Positions 56,162 through 64,000 of a stretch of DNA of 64,000 nucleotides are shown here, in pieces. The notes under the pieces were generated by a model. That model made no database searches and was not told the DNA's origin. It saw nothing but the letters and a program-made list of their open reading frames with translations. Source of the stretch: Bermanella marisrubri. Its GTDB lineage: Bacteria > Pseudomonadota > Gammaproteobacteria > Pseudomonadales > Oceanobacteraceae. Every line of letters starts with the position of its first letter. Position 1 is the first letter of the stretch. The position numbers and the translations under genes were made by a program. The DNA is taken from contig NZ_CP051183.1 in NCBI RefSeq assembly GCF_012295615.1, forward strand, positions 62,001 to 126,000. Direction: 5' to 3'.

Positions 56162-57304
56162 ATGTCCGCACCTCTTATCGTTATTGGTTCTGGTCTAGCC
56201 GGCTATAACTTGATTAAAGAAATTCGCAAGCAGGATGATTCGCGTCAGATTATCTTGATTACTCAAGATGATGGTCGCCAATACAGTAAGCCTATGTTAT
56301 CCACAGGCTTCAGCAAGCAAAAAGACGCAGACGGTTTGGCCATGGCGGACGCTGCCACGATGGCAGAGCAATTAAAGCTTGAAATTCGTACACAGCAAAC
56401 GGTAACGGCGATTAATCCTGAGCAAAAAACCATTGCGTTGGGTGCAGAGACTCTAGAATACAGCGATTTGGTTCTTGCCATGGGTGCCAGCCCTATACAA
56501 ATTCCAATAGATGGTTTTGAACACGCTTTGCACGTGAATGATTTACAAGACTACGACCGTTTCTATCAGCAAGTAAAGGGTAAGAAGAAAGTCCTCGTCA
56601 TGGGAGCGGGTTTAGTGGGTACAGAGTACGCCCACGATTTAGGTAGTGCTGGTTTCCATGTAGATCTCGTTGCGCCTGATGCTCAGCCTCTTAGTCGATT
56701 GGTACCAGAGCCATGTGGACAAGCATTAATTCCGGCACTGGAAACCCTTGGCGTTAACTTACACTTACAGCAATCCGTGGTGAAGATTAACGCTCAAGAC
56801 CAGGGATTCATGGTGACCTTGGACAACGGACAAACGCTTGAAGTGGATGTAGTTCTATCTGCGGTGGGCTTAAAGGCCAATACAGATATCGCGCAAGCTG
56901 CCGGATTGCATGTAGGCAAGGCCATTCAGGTAAATCGACTACTTCAAACTAGTGAACCTCATATTTATGCCTTGGGTGATTGTGCTGAAGTTGAAGGGCA
57001 TCATTTGTTGTATGTCTTGCCTCTTATGAACAGTGCTCGAGCGTTGGCAAAAACCCTGTGCGGAGATGCTACGGAAGTCAAATATCCGGTTATGCCGATT
57101 ATGGTAAAAACGCCAAGTTTGCCTGTGGTCACTTGCCCGCCGGCGGAAAATGTCCAAGGTTCATGGGTGTTTGAAGGCCAATCTCCGAATATTCAGGCAC
57201 TTTTCCGTGATTCCGAAGAAAATTTGCTGGGTTACGCCTTGACCGGTGACTGCGTTGCTGAAAAGATAAAACTCAATAAGGAATTGCCTGCGTTGCTGGC
57301 ATAA
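56162..57304 (+). CDS. rubB: Rubredoxin reductase (NADH, FAD-dependent)
   Basis: A flavoprotein of 380 residues that reduces rubredoxin with NADH. The FAD dinucleotide motif is VIGSGLAGYNLIKEI (6-20), the NAD motif VLVMGAGLVGTEYAHDL (near 144-160) and the second FAD motif IYALGDCAEVEGHHLLYVLPL (near 264). It is operonic with rubA (13-base gap), and HU follows 32 bases later. Confidence 0.95.
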   Translation: MSAPLIVIGSGLAGYNLIKEIRKQDDSRQIILITQDDGRQYSKPMLSTGFSKQKDADGLAMADAATMAEQLKLEIRTQQTVTAINPEQKTIALGAETLEYSDLVLAMGASPIQIPIDGFEHALHVNDLQDYDRFYQQVKGKKKVLVMGAGLVGTEYAHDLGSAGFHVDLVAPDAQPLSRLVPEPCGQALIPALETLGVNLHLQQSVVKINAQDQGFMVTLDNGQTLEVDVVLSAVGLKANTDIAQAAGLHVGKAIQVNRLLQTSEPHIYALGDCAEVEGHHLLYVLPLMNSARALAKTLCGDATEVKYPVMPIMVKTPSLPVVTCPPAENVQGSWVFEGQSPNIQALFRDSEENLLGYALTGDCVAEKIKLNKELPALLA

Positions 57305-57336
57305 ATTAAAAACAATAAAAAAGATGGGTAATCAAT

Positions 57337-57612
57337 ATGCGCAAACCTGAATTAGCGGCGGCTGTTGCTGAGAATGCAGATATTTCTAAAGAAAAAGCGT
57401 CAGAAATCATCACGATCATTACTGATCAAATCACTGAATCTCTTCGCAAAAACGACTCCGTTAGCTTAATTGGCTTTGGCAGTTTTGTGCAAAAACACCG
57501 TCCAGAGCGTCAAGGTAAAAACCCACAGACAGGTGAAGCCATCACTATTAAGGCCAGCAACTCTGTCGGTTTTAAACCAGGTAAAGCGTTAAAAGACGCA
57601 GTAAACAACTAG
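57337..57612 (+). CDS. hup: HU family DNA-binding protein
   Basis: A histone-like dimer subunit of 91 residues with the usual MRKPELAAAVAENADISKEKA start, the GFGSFVQKHRPERQGKNPQTGE arm region (with the intercalating Asn-Pro) and the C-terminal NSVGFKPGKALKDAVN. It bends and compacts DNA and assists initiation at oriC. Pseudomonas has HU in the same place, next to the rubredoxin genes. Confidence 0.96.
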   Translation: MRKPELAAAVAENADISKEKASEIITIITDQITESLRKNDSVSLIGFGSFVQKHRPERQGKNPQTGEAITIKASNSVGFKPGKALKDAVNN

Positions 57613-57782
57613 TTCTGTATATACCGCACTGATTAAGTGGTCATTATGATCATTTATAGTCATTGATGAAGCTAGGTGGCATGGTATTATGCCGCAGCCT
57701 CCTAGCGAGCGGTCTACACGCATTTACATGACGTGTGCGCTAGCCGAGTGCGTTCCTTGTTCTCAACAATCTGGTTTTATCA

Positions 57783-58157
57783 ATGCAAACAATAAAATTT
57801 AAAATCTTGCTTTGGGCTTTAGGTAAAATTCTAAAGAAAGCAGCCAAAGACAATCCTGCTTGCCAAGAATATATTGCTGGCAAAGATCTCGTATTTCAAA
57901 TTCAAACCCACAGTGGAACTGGTCGTCATTACGTTGTTAAAGATGGTAATGTGAAAACTAAGCGTGGTTTAGTCGATGAGCCAACGTTTGCTTTGGATTT
58001 CAAAGATGCCGCTGCCGGACTTTCTATATTGACTGCCAAAGATAAAAACGCGTTTATGGCCGGTATTCAAAATAAAGATCTGGTGATAAAAGGCGATTTT
58101 TCCGAAGTGATGTGGTTCCAAGGGTTAACCAAATTCCTCAAACCTAGAAAAAAATAA
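57783..58157 (+). CDS. SCP2 sterol-binding domain protein
   Basis: A protein of 124 residues forming a single SCP2 domain: ACQEYIAGKDLVFQIQTHSGTGRHYVVKDGNV, then PTFALDFKDAAAGLSILTAKDKNAFMAGIQNKDLVIKGDF. Domains of this type bind lipids or acyl chains; its client is unknown. There is no signal peptide. The symporter gene starts 4 bases after the stop, so the two are probably cotranscribed. 57613-57782 upstream has no other gene and must hold the promoter. Confidence 0.85.
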   Translation: MQTIKFKILLWALGKILKKAAKDNPACQEYIAGKDLVFQIQTHSGTGRHYVVKDGNVKTKRGLVDEPTFALDFKDAAAGLSILTAKDKNAFMAGIQNKDLVIKGDFSEVMWFQGLTKFLKPRKK

Positions 58158-58161
58158 GCCT

Positions 58162-59454
58162 ATGATTCAACCACAAGGACTCACCAAAGCGATTCTGTTG
58201 GCCATGATTTTGGCCATCGTTACAGGCAGTTTGGCACAAACCTTATATGGTATTGCGCCTTGGTATGACGCCTTACTTGATGAGTGGCTTGTTGGCGGTG
58301 TGTTTTTTGTGGTGGGAAAAGTGTTCGTTGCCACGCTTAAACTTTTGGTAGTCCCTCTGGTTTTAGTTTCTCTGGTTTATGGTGTTTCAAATTTAGGTGG
58401 CGGAAAAGATTTAGGTCGCCTAGGTGCTAAGACGCTGCTGCTCTATCTCGCCACAACCGCTATTGCGATTAGTCTTGCAATGGCGTTTGCATTCATGATT
58501 GAACCAGGAGTGGGGGCTGACCTATCGGCAAAGAGCCAGTCTATTGAAGTTAAGGCCTCTTCGTTTGTTCAGGTGCTGGTGGATATCGTCCCCACCAATC
58601 CAATTACTGCCATGGCGGAAGGCAAGATGTTGCAGGTCATCGTCTTTGCATTACTGCTAGGTTTGGCATTGAATCATAGTGGTGCCGCTGGCAAGCGTCT
58701 TAAAGACAATTTCAGTGATTGGAATGAGGTCATCTTAAATCTAGTAACCATGCTAATGAAAGTTGCGCCATATGGTGTTTTTGCTTTGCTGTTTAATGTG
58801 TTCGCAAGCAAGGGTTTGTCAGCCATCGCTGAGTTGGCGGTGTATTTTGTAACTGTATTGCTAGTACTCTTTATCCATGCCGGTATGACTTATGGTTTAT
58901 TAGTAAAGCTGCTCGCTCGCTTAAGTCCGGCTACATTCTTTAAGAAGATGCGCAATGTACAATTGTTTGCCTTCAGTACTGCCTCAAGTAATGCCACTAT
59001 CCCTATCACCATGCGTACTGTAGAGAAACGGCTCGGCGCGGATAATAGTATTGCTTCGTTTACTGTACCAATGGGAGCTACACTCAATATGGATGGCACT
59101 GCTATTATGCAGGGAGTGGCAACTGTGTTTATTGCTCAGGCATATGGTATTGATTTATCAGTAACAGACTTTTTAACCGTCATTGCGACGGCTACTTTGG
59201 CATCTATCGGTACTGCCGGAGTGCCTGGGGTTGGTCTGGTGATGCTGTCTATGGTGCTGACTCAAGTGGGCTTACCTGTTGAAGGTATTGCGTTGATTAT
59301 CGGTGTGGATCGTTTGCTCGATATGACGCGAACGGCTGTGAATGTTACCGGTGATGCCGCGGTGACTTGTGTCGTAGCAAAATCCGAACAGCGCTTGGAC
59401 GAAGCGGTTTTTGCAGATCCCAACGCGGGTGGGTTTGAAGATGCGCGCGATTAA
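58162..59454 (+). CDS. Dicarboxylate/amino acid:cation symporter (DAACS family)
   Basis: A GltP/DctA-like transporter of 430 residues with eight membrane segments and two re-entrant hairpins. The signatures are the FSTASSNATIPITM hairpin-1 serine-rich motif (near 272), the NMDGTAIMQG motif in helix 7 (near 310), and hairpin 2 with IGTAGVPGVGLVML, followed by GVDRLLDMTRTAVNVTGD in helix 8. It takes up glutamate, aspartate or C4-dicarboxylates with sodium or protons; the Asp/Arg in helix 8 (DMTRT) favours acidic amino acids. Confidence 0.92.
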   Translation: MIQPQGLTKAILLAMILAIVTGSLAQTLYGIAPWYDALLDEWLVGGVFFVVGKVFVATLKLLVVPLVLVSLVYGVSNLGGGKDLGRLGAKTLLLYLATTAIAISLAMAFAFMIEPGVGADLSAKSQSIEVKASSFVQVLVDIVPTNPITAMAEGKMLQVIVFALLLGLALNHSGAAGKRLKDNFSDWNEVILNLVTMLMKVAPYGVFALLFNVFASKGLSAIAELAVYFVTVLLVLFIHAGMTYGLLVKLLARLSPATFFKKMRNVQLFAFSTASSNATIPITMRTVEKRLGADNSIASFTVPMGATLNMDGTAIMQGVATVFIAQAYGIDLSVTDFLTVIATATLASIGTAGVPGVGLVMLSMVLTQVGLPVEGIALIIGVDRLLDMTRTAVNVTGDAAVTCVVAKSEQRLDEAVFADPNAGGFEDARD

Positions 59455-60265
59455 ACTTGTTATTTGTCATTTTATCTTAGTCATATCTTTTGATTCTCTG
59501 GCCGCGTCTCAGCGTACAGTGATCGAAGATCTGAGCGCTCAAGTGTCGCCATTATGGCAAGATATCCACTCTGCATGCTTGTTGGCCATGCAACCACAGA
59601 TGCAATATCGAGTATCTGAGAGGTTGCAATTTGCAAAGCAAAATTTCACGGCAAGTCGAGTGGCTGATGGAATCTTGGCAAATCTCAATAATCCTCCCGC
59701 TGTTCCTTGGCAAGCAAAGTCTTGGGGTATACGAAAACGACTTGAGGCATCAGCTCTCGAAACCAATCAGCGTGACAAATTACGAGAGTATTATTTCAAA
59801 CTGCAGACACAAACGCCGACTGAAACCCGCTTAGAACTGGTAAATATGATTGTTGATCCAATATTGCGTGTAAATTTAGCGTTGCATGAGGGACTATGGA
59901 AAAGCTGTTACAGCTTGAACCTGACGGGTTTAGACAACGAGCAATTGCAACTGTCTATCGACCAGCGCTGGCAAGCACAGAAGCAGGAGGTTCGTAAAGC
60001 CCTATACAACGAGCTATCGGCATTCTACTTTTTTGCATTCCGACAGATAGATAATACTCAGCTAAATATACTGGCCAAGGATTCTGCGGCTTATCGAGCA
60101 TGGTTTGAAGCCGCATCAACTGCTGTTAATCAGTACTTTACTCGTTTGCACGCTTCGCTATTGGCTGTGGCATTACTTGAGCCAACTAAGCCTCGAGCTG
60201 ACGAGCCATTTCTTGAAGGTCCTCTTGGGAATCCAGCACCTTCTCCAAAGCTCCTTGAACCTTAG
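59441..60265 (+). CDS. Exported protein of unknown function
   Basis: A protein of 274 residues from the ATG at 59441, overlapping the symporter stop by 14 bases, so coupled to it. Signal peptide MRAIKLVICHFILVISFDSLAAS. The mature part is helical. The stretch FFAFRQIDNTQLNILAKDSAAYRAWFEAASTAV (about 204-236) weakly recalls DUF2059-type C termini. The Pro-rich end (about 252-274) overlaps the 3' end of the opposite gene by 80 bases. Two Cys lie at about 45 and 153. I do not recognise a family. Confidence 0.65.
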   Translation: MRAIKLVICHFILVISFDSLAASQRTVIEDLSAQVSPLWQDIHSACLLAMQPQMQYRVSERLQFAKQNFTASRVADGILANLNNPPAVPWQAKSWGIRKRLEASALETNQRDKLREYYFKLQTQTPTETRLELVNMIVDPILRVNLALHEGLWKSCYSLNLTGLDNEQLQLSIDQRWQAQKQEVRKALYNELSAFYFFAFRQIDNTQLNILAKDSAAYRAWFEAASTAVNQYFTRLHASLLAVALLEPTKPRADEPFLEGPLGNPAPSPKLLEP

Positions 60266-61583
60266 TATCATCAAGTTGTAAGTAGTCTTTTACTTCCTGT
60301 GGAATGGCTTCTGCAGGCGCATCGTTAAGACGTTCAACACTAAGTAAGCGTGACGCGACAAACAACAGCAAAGCTAACTCAGCATGCTCCCCCCGATAGC
60401 CAGGTTCATTTTGGTTGCGGATGGCAACACATACGTCATCGGGCAGGCCCCAGTGCTTCAATAAATTACTACTAATTTGCTCGCGAGTGATATGCATTAA
60501 ATGTTGTTCAATGTAATAGCGATTGATATGAGGGTTGGCTTCCATGTGACGGCTCACTAATTGGAAGTGCGGCGGGAAGACATGGGCTAAAATCAAAAAG
60601 CCAAAGTTATGCAACAGTCCACATAGATAGGCCATGCCTTGGGAAGGCCTTTTTTCCGATGGCATCGCTCGGATTAGTTCAGAGGTTAATGCCGCCGTAT
60701 AAACGCTTTGTTGCCAATACGGCGTGTAACCTTGAGGCCCCTCTTTAGGTACACTTAAGGTACGACCTAATGATAGTCCCAAGGCTAAATTAATGACGAG
60801 GTCAAAGCCTAGTACACGTATAACCGCTTCTTGAACGCTGGTAATGGTGCCACTGATCCCGTAATACGGACTATTAGCCCAAGAGATAACTTGCGCTGCA
60901 AGCCCAGGATCACGCTGAACAAGCTTGGCGAGCTGCTCTGTTTCTGCATCTGGATCCATGCGTAAGTCGATAATGTCACGGGCCGTTTCGGGCATGGGTG
61001 GAATATCCAGGGTTTCTTCCAAACGCTGATGAATTCTTAATTGAGTGAAGGTCTTAACTGCTTGATTAATTTGTGCGATATCTTTTTGTGTCCAATCTTT
61101 ATCGGGCGTAACAGGAACCGGTGGTTTGGAGCAATAGTCACCGATACGTGCTGAACTCACCATGGTCTGAAAATCGGTTTTTTCCATCTGCAGTTGCTGT
61201 TCGCCATCAATGATGATGTCGATCTGATCTTGCTCGAGTAAGTGCTGGTCAACGTAGGTTTCAAGGCCCGTAATTTGTGGAAGCGCGGGCAGGCTTTCGA
61301 GATTGAGGCCTTGGCAAAGACGCTGCACAGAGGCTTGATCAACGGGTTTGAATTGCCGTGCCGTTAGAGTGAAGACCTTGTTTAGGTCGAGTATTTGGCT
61401 GGCTGGAAAAATGACTTGAATGCGACCGTGTTCATCTTCGAGTATAGAGAGTTGAGCGCTGTTTTCTGTCAGACCTGGCATACGATAAACCGATGAAGTA
61501 ATGGGTACGGATTCATTAGCAGAGACCTGATAGGTTACCTTCCATTCATCGAGCACTTTCTGAATACGACTTGGCAGTCCCAT
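60186..61583 (-). CDS. YbaK-like/HDOD domain fusion protein
   Basis: A protein of 465 residues. Residues 1-150 (MGLPSRIQKVLDEWKVTYQV and onward) look like a YbaK/ProX-type aminoacyl-tRNA deacylase fold. After a linker, the HDOD domain (about 195-400) is clear: IPPMPETARDIIDLRMDP, LVQRDPGLAAQVISWANSPYYG, VQEAVIRVLGFDLVINLALG and YLCGLLHNFGFLIL. HDOD proteins act in signalling without the HD metal site being active. The substrate and partner are unknown. Its end overlaps the opposite gene by 80 bases. Confidence 0.82.
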   Translation of the reverse strand: MGLPSRIQKVLDEWKVTYQVSANESVPITSSVYRMPGLTENSAQLSILEDEHGRIQVIFPASQILDLNKVFTLTARQFKPVDQASVQRLCQGLNLESLPALPQITGLETYVDQHLLEQDQIDIIIDGEQQLQMEKTDFQTMVSSARIGDYCSKPPVPVTPDKDWTQKDIAQINQAVKTFTQLRIHQRLEETLDIPPMPETARDIIDLRMDPDAETEQLAKLVQRDPGLAAQVISWANSPYYGISGTITSVQEAVIRVLGFDLVINLALGLSLGRTLSVPKEGPQGYTPYWQQSVYTAALTSELIRAMPSEKRPSQGMAYLCGLLHNFGFLILAHVFPPHFQLVSRHMEANPHINRYYIEQHLMHITREQISSNLLKHWGLPDDVCVAIRNQNEPGYRGEHAELALLLFVASRLLSVERLNDAPAEAIPQEVKDYLQLDDTKVQGALEKVLDSQEDLQEMARQLEA

Positions 61584-61742
61584 GTGTCTCCCTCTTAGAA
61601 CAATTATAGTCAGTTACCACGACCTTGCTTGGACCTTGGCGGATATCTTCAAACTATAGACAAAAAAGCGCAGAGAGATGTTACTGATCGTATTAATGTG
61701 AACTAGACCCTAGTTATCCTAGAGCCCAGTTAAAAGAAAAGA

Positions 61743-62489
61743 CTAGCGGCCGTATGTCCTCTCAATGACCTCTATTTGACCAGAACGCTTCACTTTGTCG
61801 TAGGCTTGCTGGAAGCCTTTAATGATTTGCGGATCCGTTTTCGGGTTAAATGCGATATAGAGTGGACTTGTTTTGAATACAAGCACATTTTTCAAACCGT
61901 CGATATCGGCGCTGTCTGAGGCTACATAGGGGCCCGATAGTTCGTCGGCTACCCATAAGTCTATTTGATTTAACATTAAGCGTTTAGGATTCACACTGTC
62001 ATTGGCTAGTGCCGATATTTTAAAGCCTCTGTCTTGCAAATAAGTGGTCATAACATCGTCTTTGTAACCGCCGATATTGTATTGTTTTGCAGCTTCAAGG
62101 TTGTCTAGCTTAATGCTGGAGTCTGGTCGGGCAAATAGCGTCCAGCGGATCTCAGTTAAAGGTCCAACCCATTGAAACAGTTCTGATCGTTCTTGTGTTT
62201 TAGCTGTACAAAAAAGACCCGTGTTAGGCTTTTGCTTAGTTTTGCTCATGCCGTAGCTCCAATTACGCAGCTTCATGCGAACGTCTAGAGATACATGTTG
62301 CAGAATTTGCTTCACGATATCGGTACATAAACCTGAAATATCTTCAGCTTTATGCGCAAAAGCTTTTCCATCGGACGTCATGTTGTAGGGAGGAAATTGT
62401 TCTGTGTATAAAGTGACATCAGAGGCAGCCCACGAAGCGGCTGACATTAACATGGCTAGCAGGCCGTATTTTAAAGTTCGTATGTTCAT
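61743..62489 (-). CDS. Periplasmic substrate-binding protein (SBP_bac_3 type)
   Basis: A protein of 248 residues with a signal peptide (cleavage near AASWAAS). The fold begins VTLYTEQFPPYNMTSDGK and contains DISGLCTDIVKQIL, a KTQERSELFQWVGPL block and a C-terminal IKGFQQAYDKVKRSGQIEVI. It belongs to the amino-acid-binding family 3, but no permease adjoins and the usual ligand Arg/Asp residues cannot be placed with confidence. It may be a sensor-like orphan. 61584-61742 has no gene. Confidence 0.85.
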   Translation of the reverse strand: MNIRTLKYGLLAMLMSAASWAASDVTLYTEQFPPYNMTSDGKAFAHKAEDISGLCTDIVKQILQHVSLDVRMKLRNWSYGMSKTKQKPNTGLFCTAKTQERSELFQWVGPLTEIRWTLFARPDSSIKLDNLEAAKQYNIGGYKDDVMTTYLQDRGFKISALANDSVNPKRLMLNQIDLWVADELSGPYVASDSADIDGLKNVLVFKTSPLYIAFNPKTDPQIIKGFQQAYDKVKRSGQIEVIERTYGR

Positions 62490-62583
62490 ATTGGTAGTTT
62501 AGTCGGTGTGTAGAATGCGGCGCGAATTCTAACGAAAAATATTTTGTGGTGCGCGTTTTCCAGAGGAAATTTTTAATTTGTTT

Positions 62584-64000
62584 TTAGACTTGACCGTAGC
62601 GCACGTTTTCACCGAGCCAGCGTTGTATTAAGGCGTCTACCCAGTGTGGATGTTGCTGCATAAGTTGTTGTGATAATTGTTGAATATCGTCGAGCAAATA
62701 GCCATCTCGCTGTAAGTCAGCGATACGCATTTGCATGAGACCGGTTTGTCGTGTTCCTAACACTTCACCTGGACCGCGGATTTGTAAATCAATCTCGGCA
62801 ATTTTAAATCCATCACTGGTATCGCGCATGGCGTGCAAACGCTGTTTACCTTGCTGGCTTAATGGCGTTTGATAAAGCAATACGCAATGACTTTGTGCAG
62901 TGCCGCGTCCGACACGGCCTCGTAATTGGTGCAATTGGGCAAGACCCAAGCGCTCAGGATTTTCAATGACCATCAAACTGGCATTGGGTACATCGACGCC
63001 TACTTCTATCACTGTGGTGGCGACCAACAGATGCAAGTCGCCAGCTTTGAAGGCGGCCATAATGTCGGCTTTTTCTTGAGCTTTTAAGCGACCATGGACC
63101 ATTCCAATTTTCAACTCAGGTAACGCATCTTGCAGAGATTGAGCTGTGACTTCGGCAGCTTGCGCTTCCATCTCTTCGCTTTCTTCGATGAGAGTACAAA
63201 CCCAATAGGCTTGTCTCCCTTCTATGCAAGCGGCGCGAATACGTTCAACAATTTGATCACGGCGATCTTGATCAATGACCACAGTATTCACTGGACTGCG
63301 ACCGGGCGGTAATTCATCAATGATACTGGTATCTAAATCTGCGTAAGCACTCATTGCTAGCGTTCGTGGAATGGGTGTTGCGGTCATGATGAGTTGGTGA
63401 GGGTTAATACTCTTGCCTTTCTCGCGCAGGGCTAAGCGCTGATGAACACCAAAGCGATGTTGCTCATCAATGATAGCTAAGCAAAGATTTTTAAATTCTA
63501 CATCGTTTTGAAATAGTGCATGGGTACCTACGATCAATTGTGCATCACCCTGCTTTATAGCATTCAGAGTTGCCTCTCTGGCTTTGCCTTTGACTTTGCC
63601 TGCAAGCCACGCCATGGAAATCCCCAAAGGCTCCATCCAGCCTTGGAAATTCTTAAGATGCTGTTCTGCCAATATTTCTGTGGGCGCCATGATGGCCACC
63701 TGATAGCCTTGCTCCAAAACATGCAACGCGGCCATGGCAGCGACCAGAGTTTTGCCTGAGCCAACATCCCCTTGTACTAAACGAAGCATGGGAAAGCCTT
63801 TGGCAAAGTCGGCAACGATTTCTTGATTCACTCTTTGCTGTGCATTAGTGGGAGTAAAGGGTAATTGCTTGAGCAATTTGGCTAAGTAATCCTGGCTAGC
63901 AGGAATAGCCGGTGCCGCATGGCGCTGCATTTCTTCTCGCATTTTTTGCATGCTGAGGTTGTGGGCCAACAGTTCTTCTATGATCAGTCGATGCTGAGCG
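62584..64000 (-). CDS. recG: ATP-dependent DNA helicase RecG (5' part cut by window edge)
   Basis: A branch-migration helicase that reverses stalled forks. The visible 471 residues run from the end of the wedge-domain linker (EELLAHNLSMQKMR) through the helicase core: Walker A VQGDVGSGKT, LIVGTHALFQ, DEQHRFGVHQR, TATPIPRTLAM, the long VATTVIEVGVDVPNASLMVIENPERLGLAQLHQLRGRVGRG block and the C-terminal TRQTGLMQMRIADLQRDG. About 220 N-terminal residues lie beyond 64000. The stop is at 62584. Confidence 0.97.
   Translation of the reverse strand, partial: AQHRLIIEELLAHNLSMQKMREEMQRHAAPAIPASQDYLAKLLKQLPFTPTNAQQRVNQEIVADFAKGFPMLRLVQGDVGSGKTLVAAMAALHVLEQGYQVAIMAPTEILAEQHLKNFQGWMEPLGISMAWLAGKVKGKAREATLNAIKQGDAQLIVGTHALFQNDVEFKNLCLAIIDEQHRFGVHQRLALREKGKSINPHQLIMTATPIPRTLAMSAYADLDTSIIDELPPGRSPVNTVVIDQDRRDQIVERIRAACIEGRQAYWVCTLIEESEEMEAQAAEVTAQSLQDALPELKIGMVHGRLKAQEKADIMAAFKAGDLHLLVATTVIEVGVDVPNASLMVIENPERLGLAQLHQLRGRVGRGTAQSHCVLLYQTPLSQQGKQRLHAMRDTSDGFKIAEIDLQIRGPGEVLGTRQTGLMQMRIADLQRDGYLLDDIQQLSQQLMQQHPHWVDALIQRWLGENVRYGQV

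Noticed and set aside
57613..57782. Short imperfect hairpins between HU and the SCP2 gene
   Set aside because: Stems such as GCTAGG/CCTAGC have large mismatched interiors and no T tract, so no terminator or RNA can be claimed.

Overview
The window is the chromosomal replication-origin region of a gammaproteobacterium. The order rpmH, oriC, dnaA, dnaN, recF, gyrB, plsC, gmhB, glyS/glyQ, a lipid A acyltransferase, trkH/trkA, rsmB, fmt, def, a LysM gene, dprA, tsaC, hemF, aroE is the layout I know from Pseudomonas. The right half carries pstSCAB-phoU, a response regulator, phoRB, ubiAC, rubredoxin, rubredoxin reductase, HU and recG, a block found on the other side of oriC in Pseudomonas. Base composition looks moderate (mid-40s % GC by eye), and TRAP, DAACS and DUF3392-type genes are present. 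Together these suggest a marine relative such as an Oceanospirillales or Pseudomonadales member. Species was not determined.

Layout: 1-2183 is the leftward cluster yidC (cut by the window edge), yidD, rnpA, rpmH. 2184-2658 is oriC with a DnaA-box cluster. 2659-8904 is dnaA-dnaN-recF-gyrB, with two parS centromere sites inside recF. 8998-13680 is leftward plsC, gmhB, glyS, glyQ. 13763-16072 is a soluble histidine kinase beside a receiver-TPR response regulator. 16179-17087 is a lipid A-type acyltransferase. 17118-22795 is leftward trkH, trkA, rsmB, fmt, def. 22916-27601 is rightward LysM protein, dprA, tsaC, hemF, aroE. 27664-31207 holds a small conserved protein, hexR and uvrD, followed by a 128-bp imperfect palindrome.

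31407-37455 is the most accessory-looking part. A TRAP binding-protein gene is separated from its convergent permease genes by a methyltransferase, a secreted phospholipase A2-like protein with a tightly linked exported partner, and an acyl-CoA thioesterase. 37584-44528 is the phosphate transport operon behind a clear Pho box, followed by tRNA-Thr(TGT) with its own promoter. 44869-48804 carries a small membrane protein with an MshEN-type c-di-GMP-binding domain, DUF3392, an S1/P1 nuclease, a DUF2971-like protein and trmH. 48917-53384 has a response regulator, phoR-phoB (with Pho boxes), ubiA and ubiC. 53476-57612 has a divergent GlxA-type regulator and Rieske oxygenase, then rubredoxin, its reductase and HU. 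57783-64000 has an SCP2 protein, a dicarboxylate/amino-acid symporter, an unknown exported protein, a YbaK-like/HDOD protein, a periplasmic binding protein and partial recG.

I saw no CRISPR array, insertion sequence, integrase or phage gene. The most interesting unexplained signals are the PLA2-like/partner pair with its operator-like palindrome, the MshEN membrane protein, the kinase/receiver-TPR pair, the large palindrome after uvrD, a long stem-loop at 46873-46937, and the terminator hairpin that abuts the dprA start.
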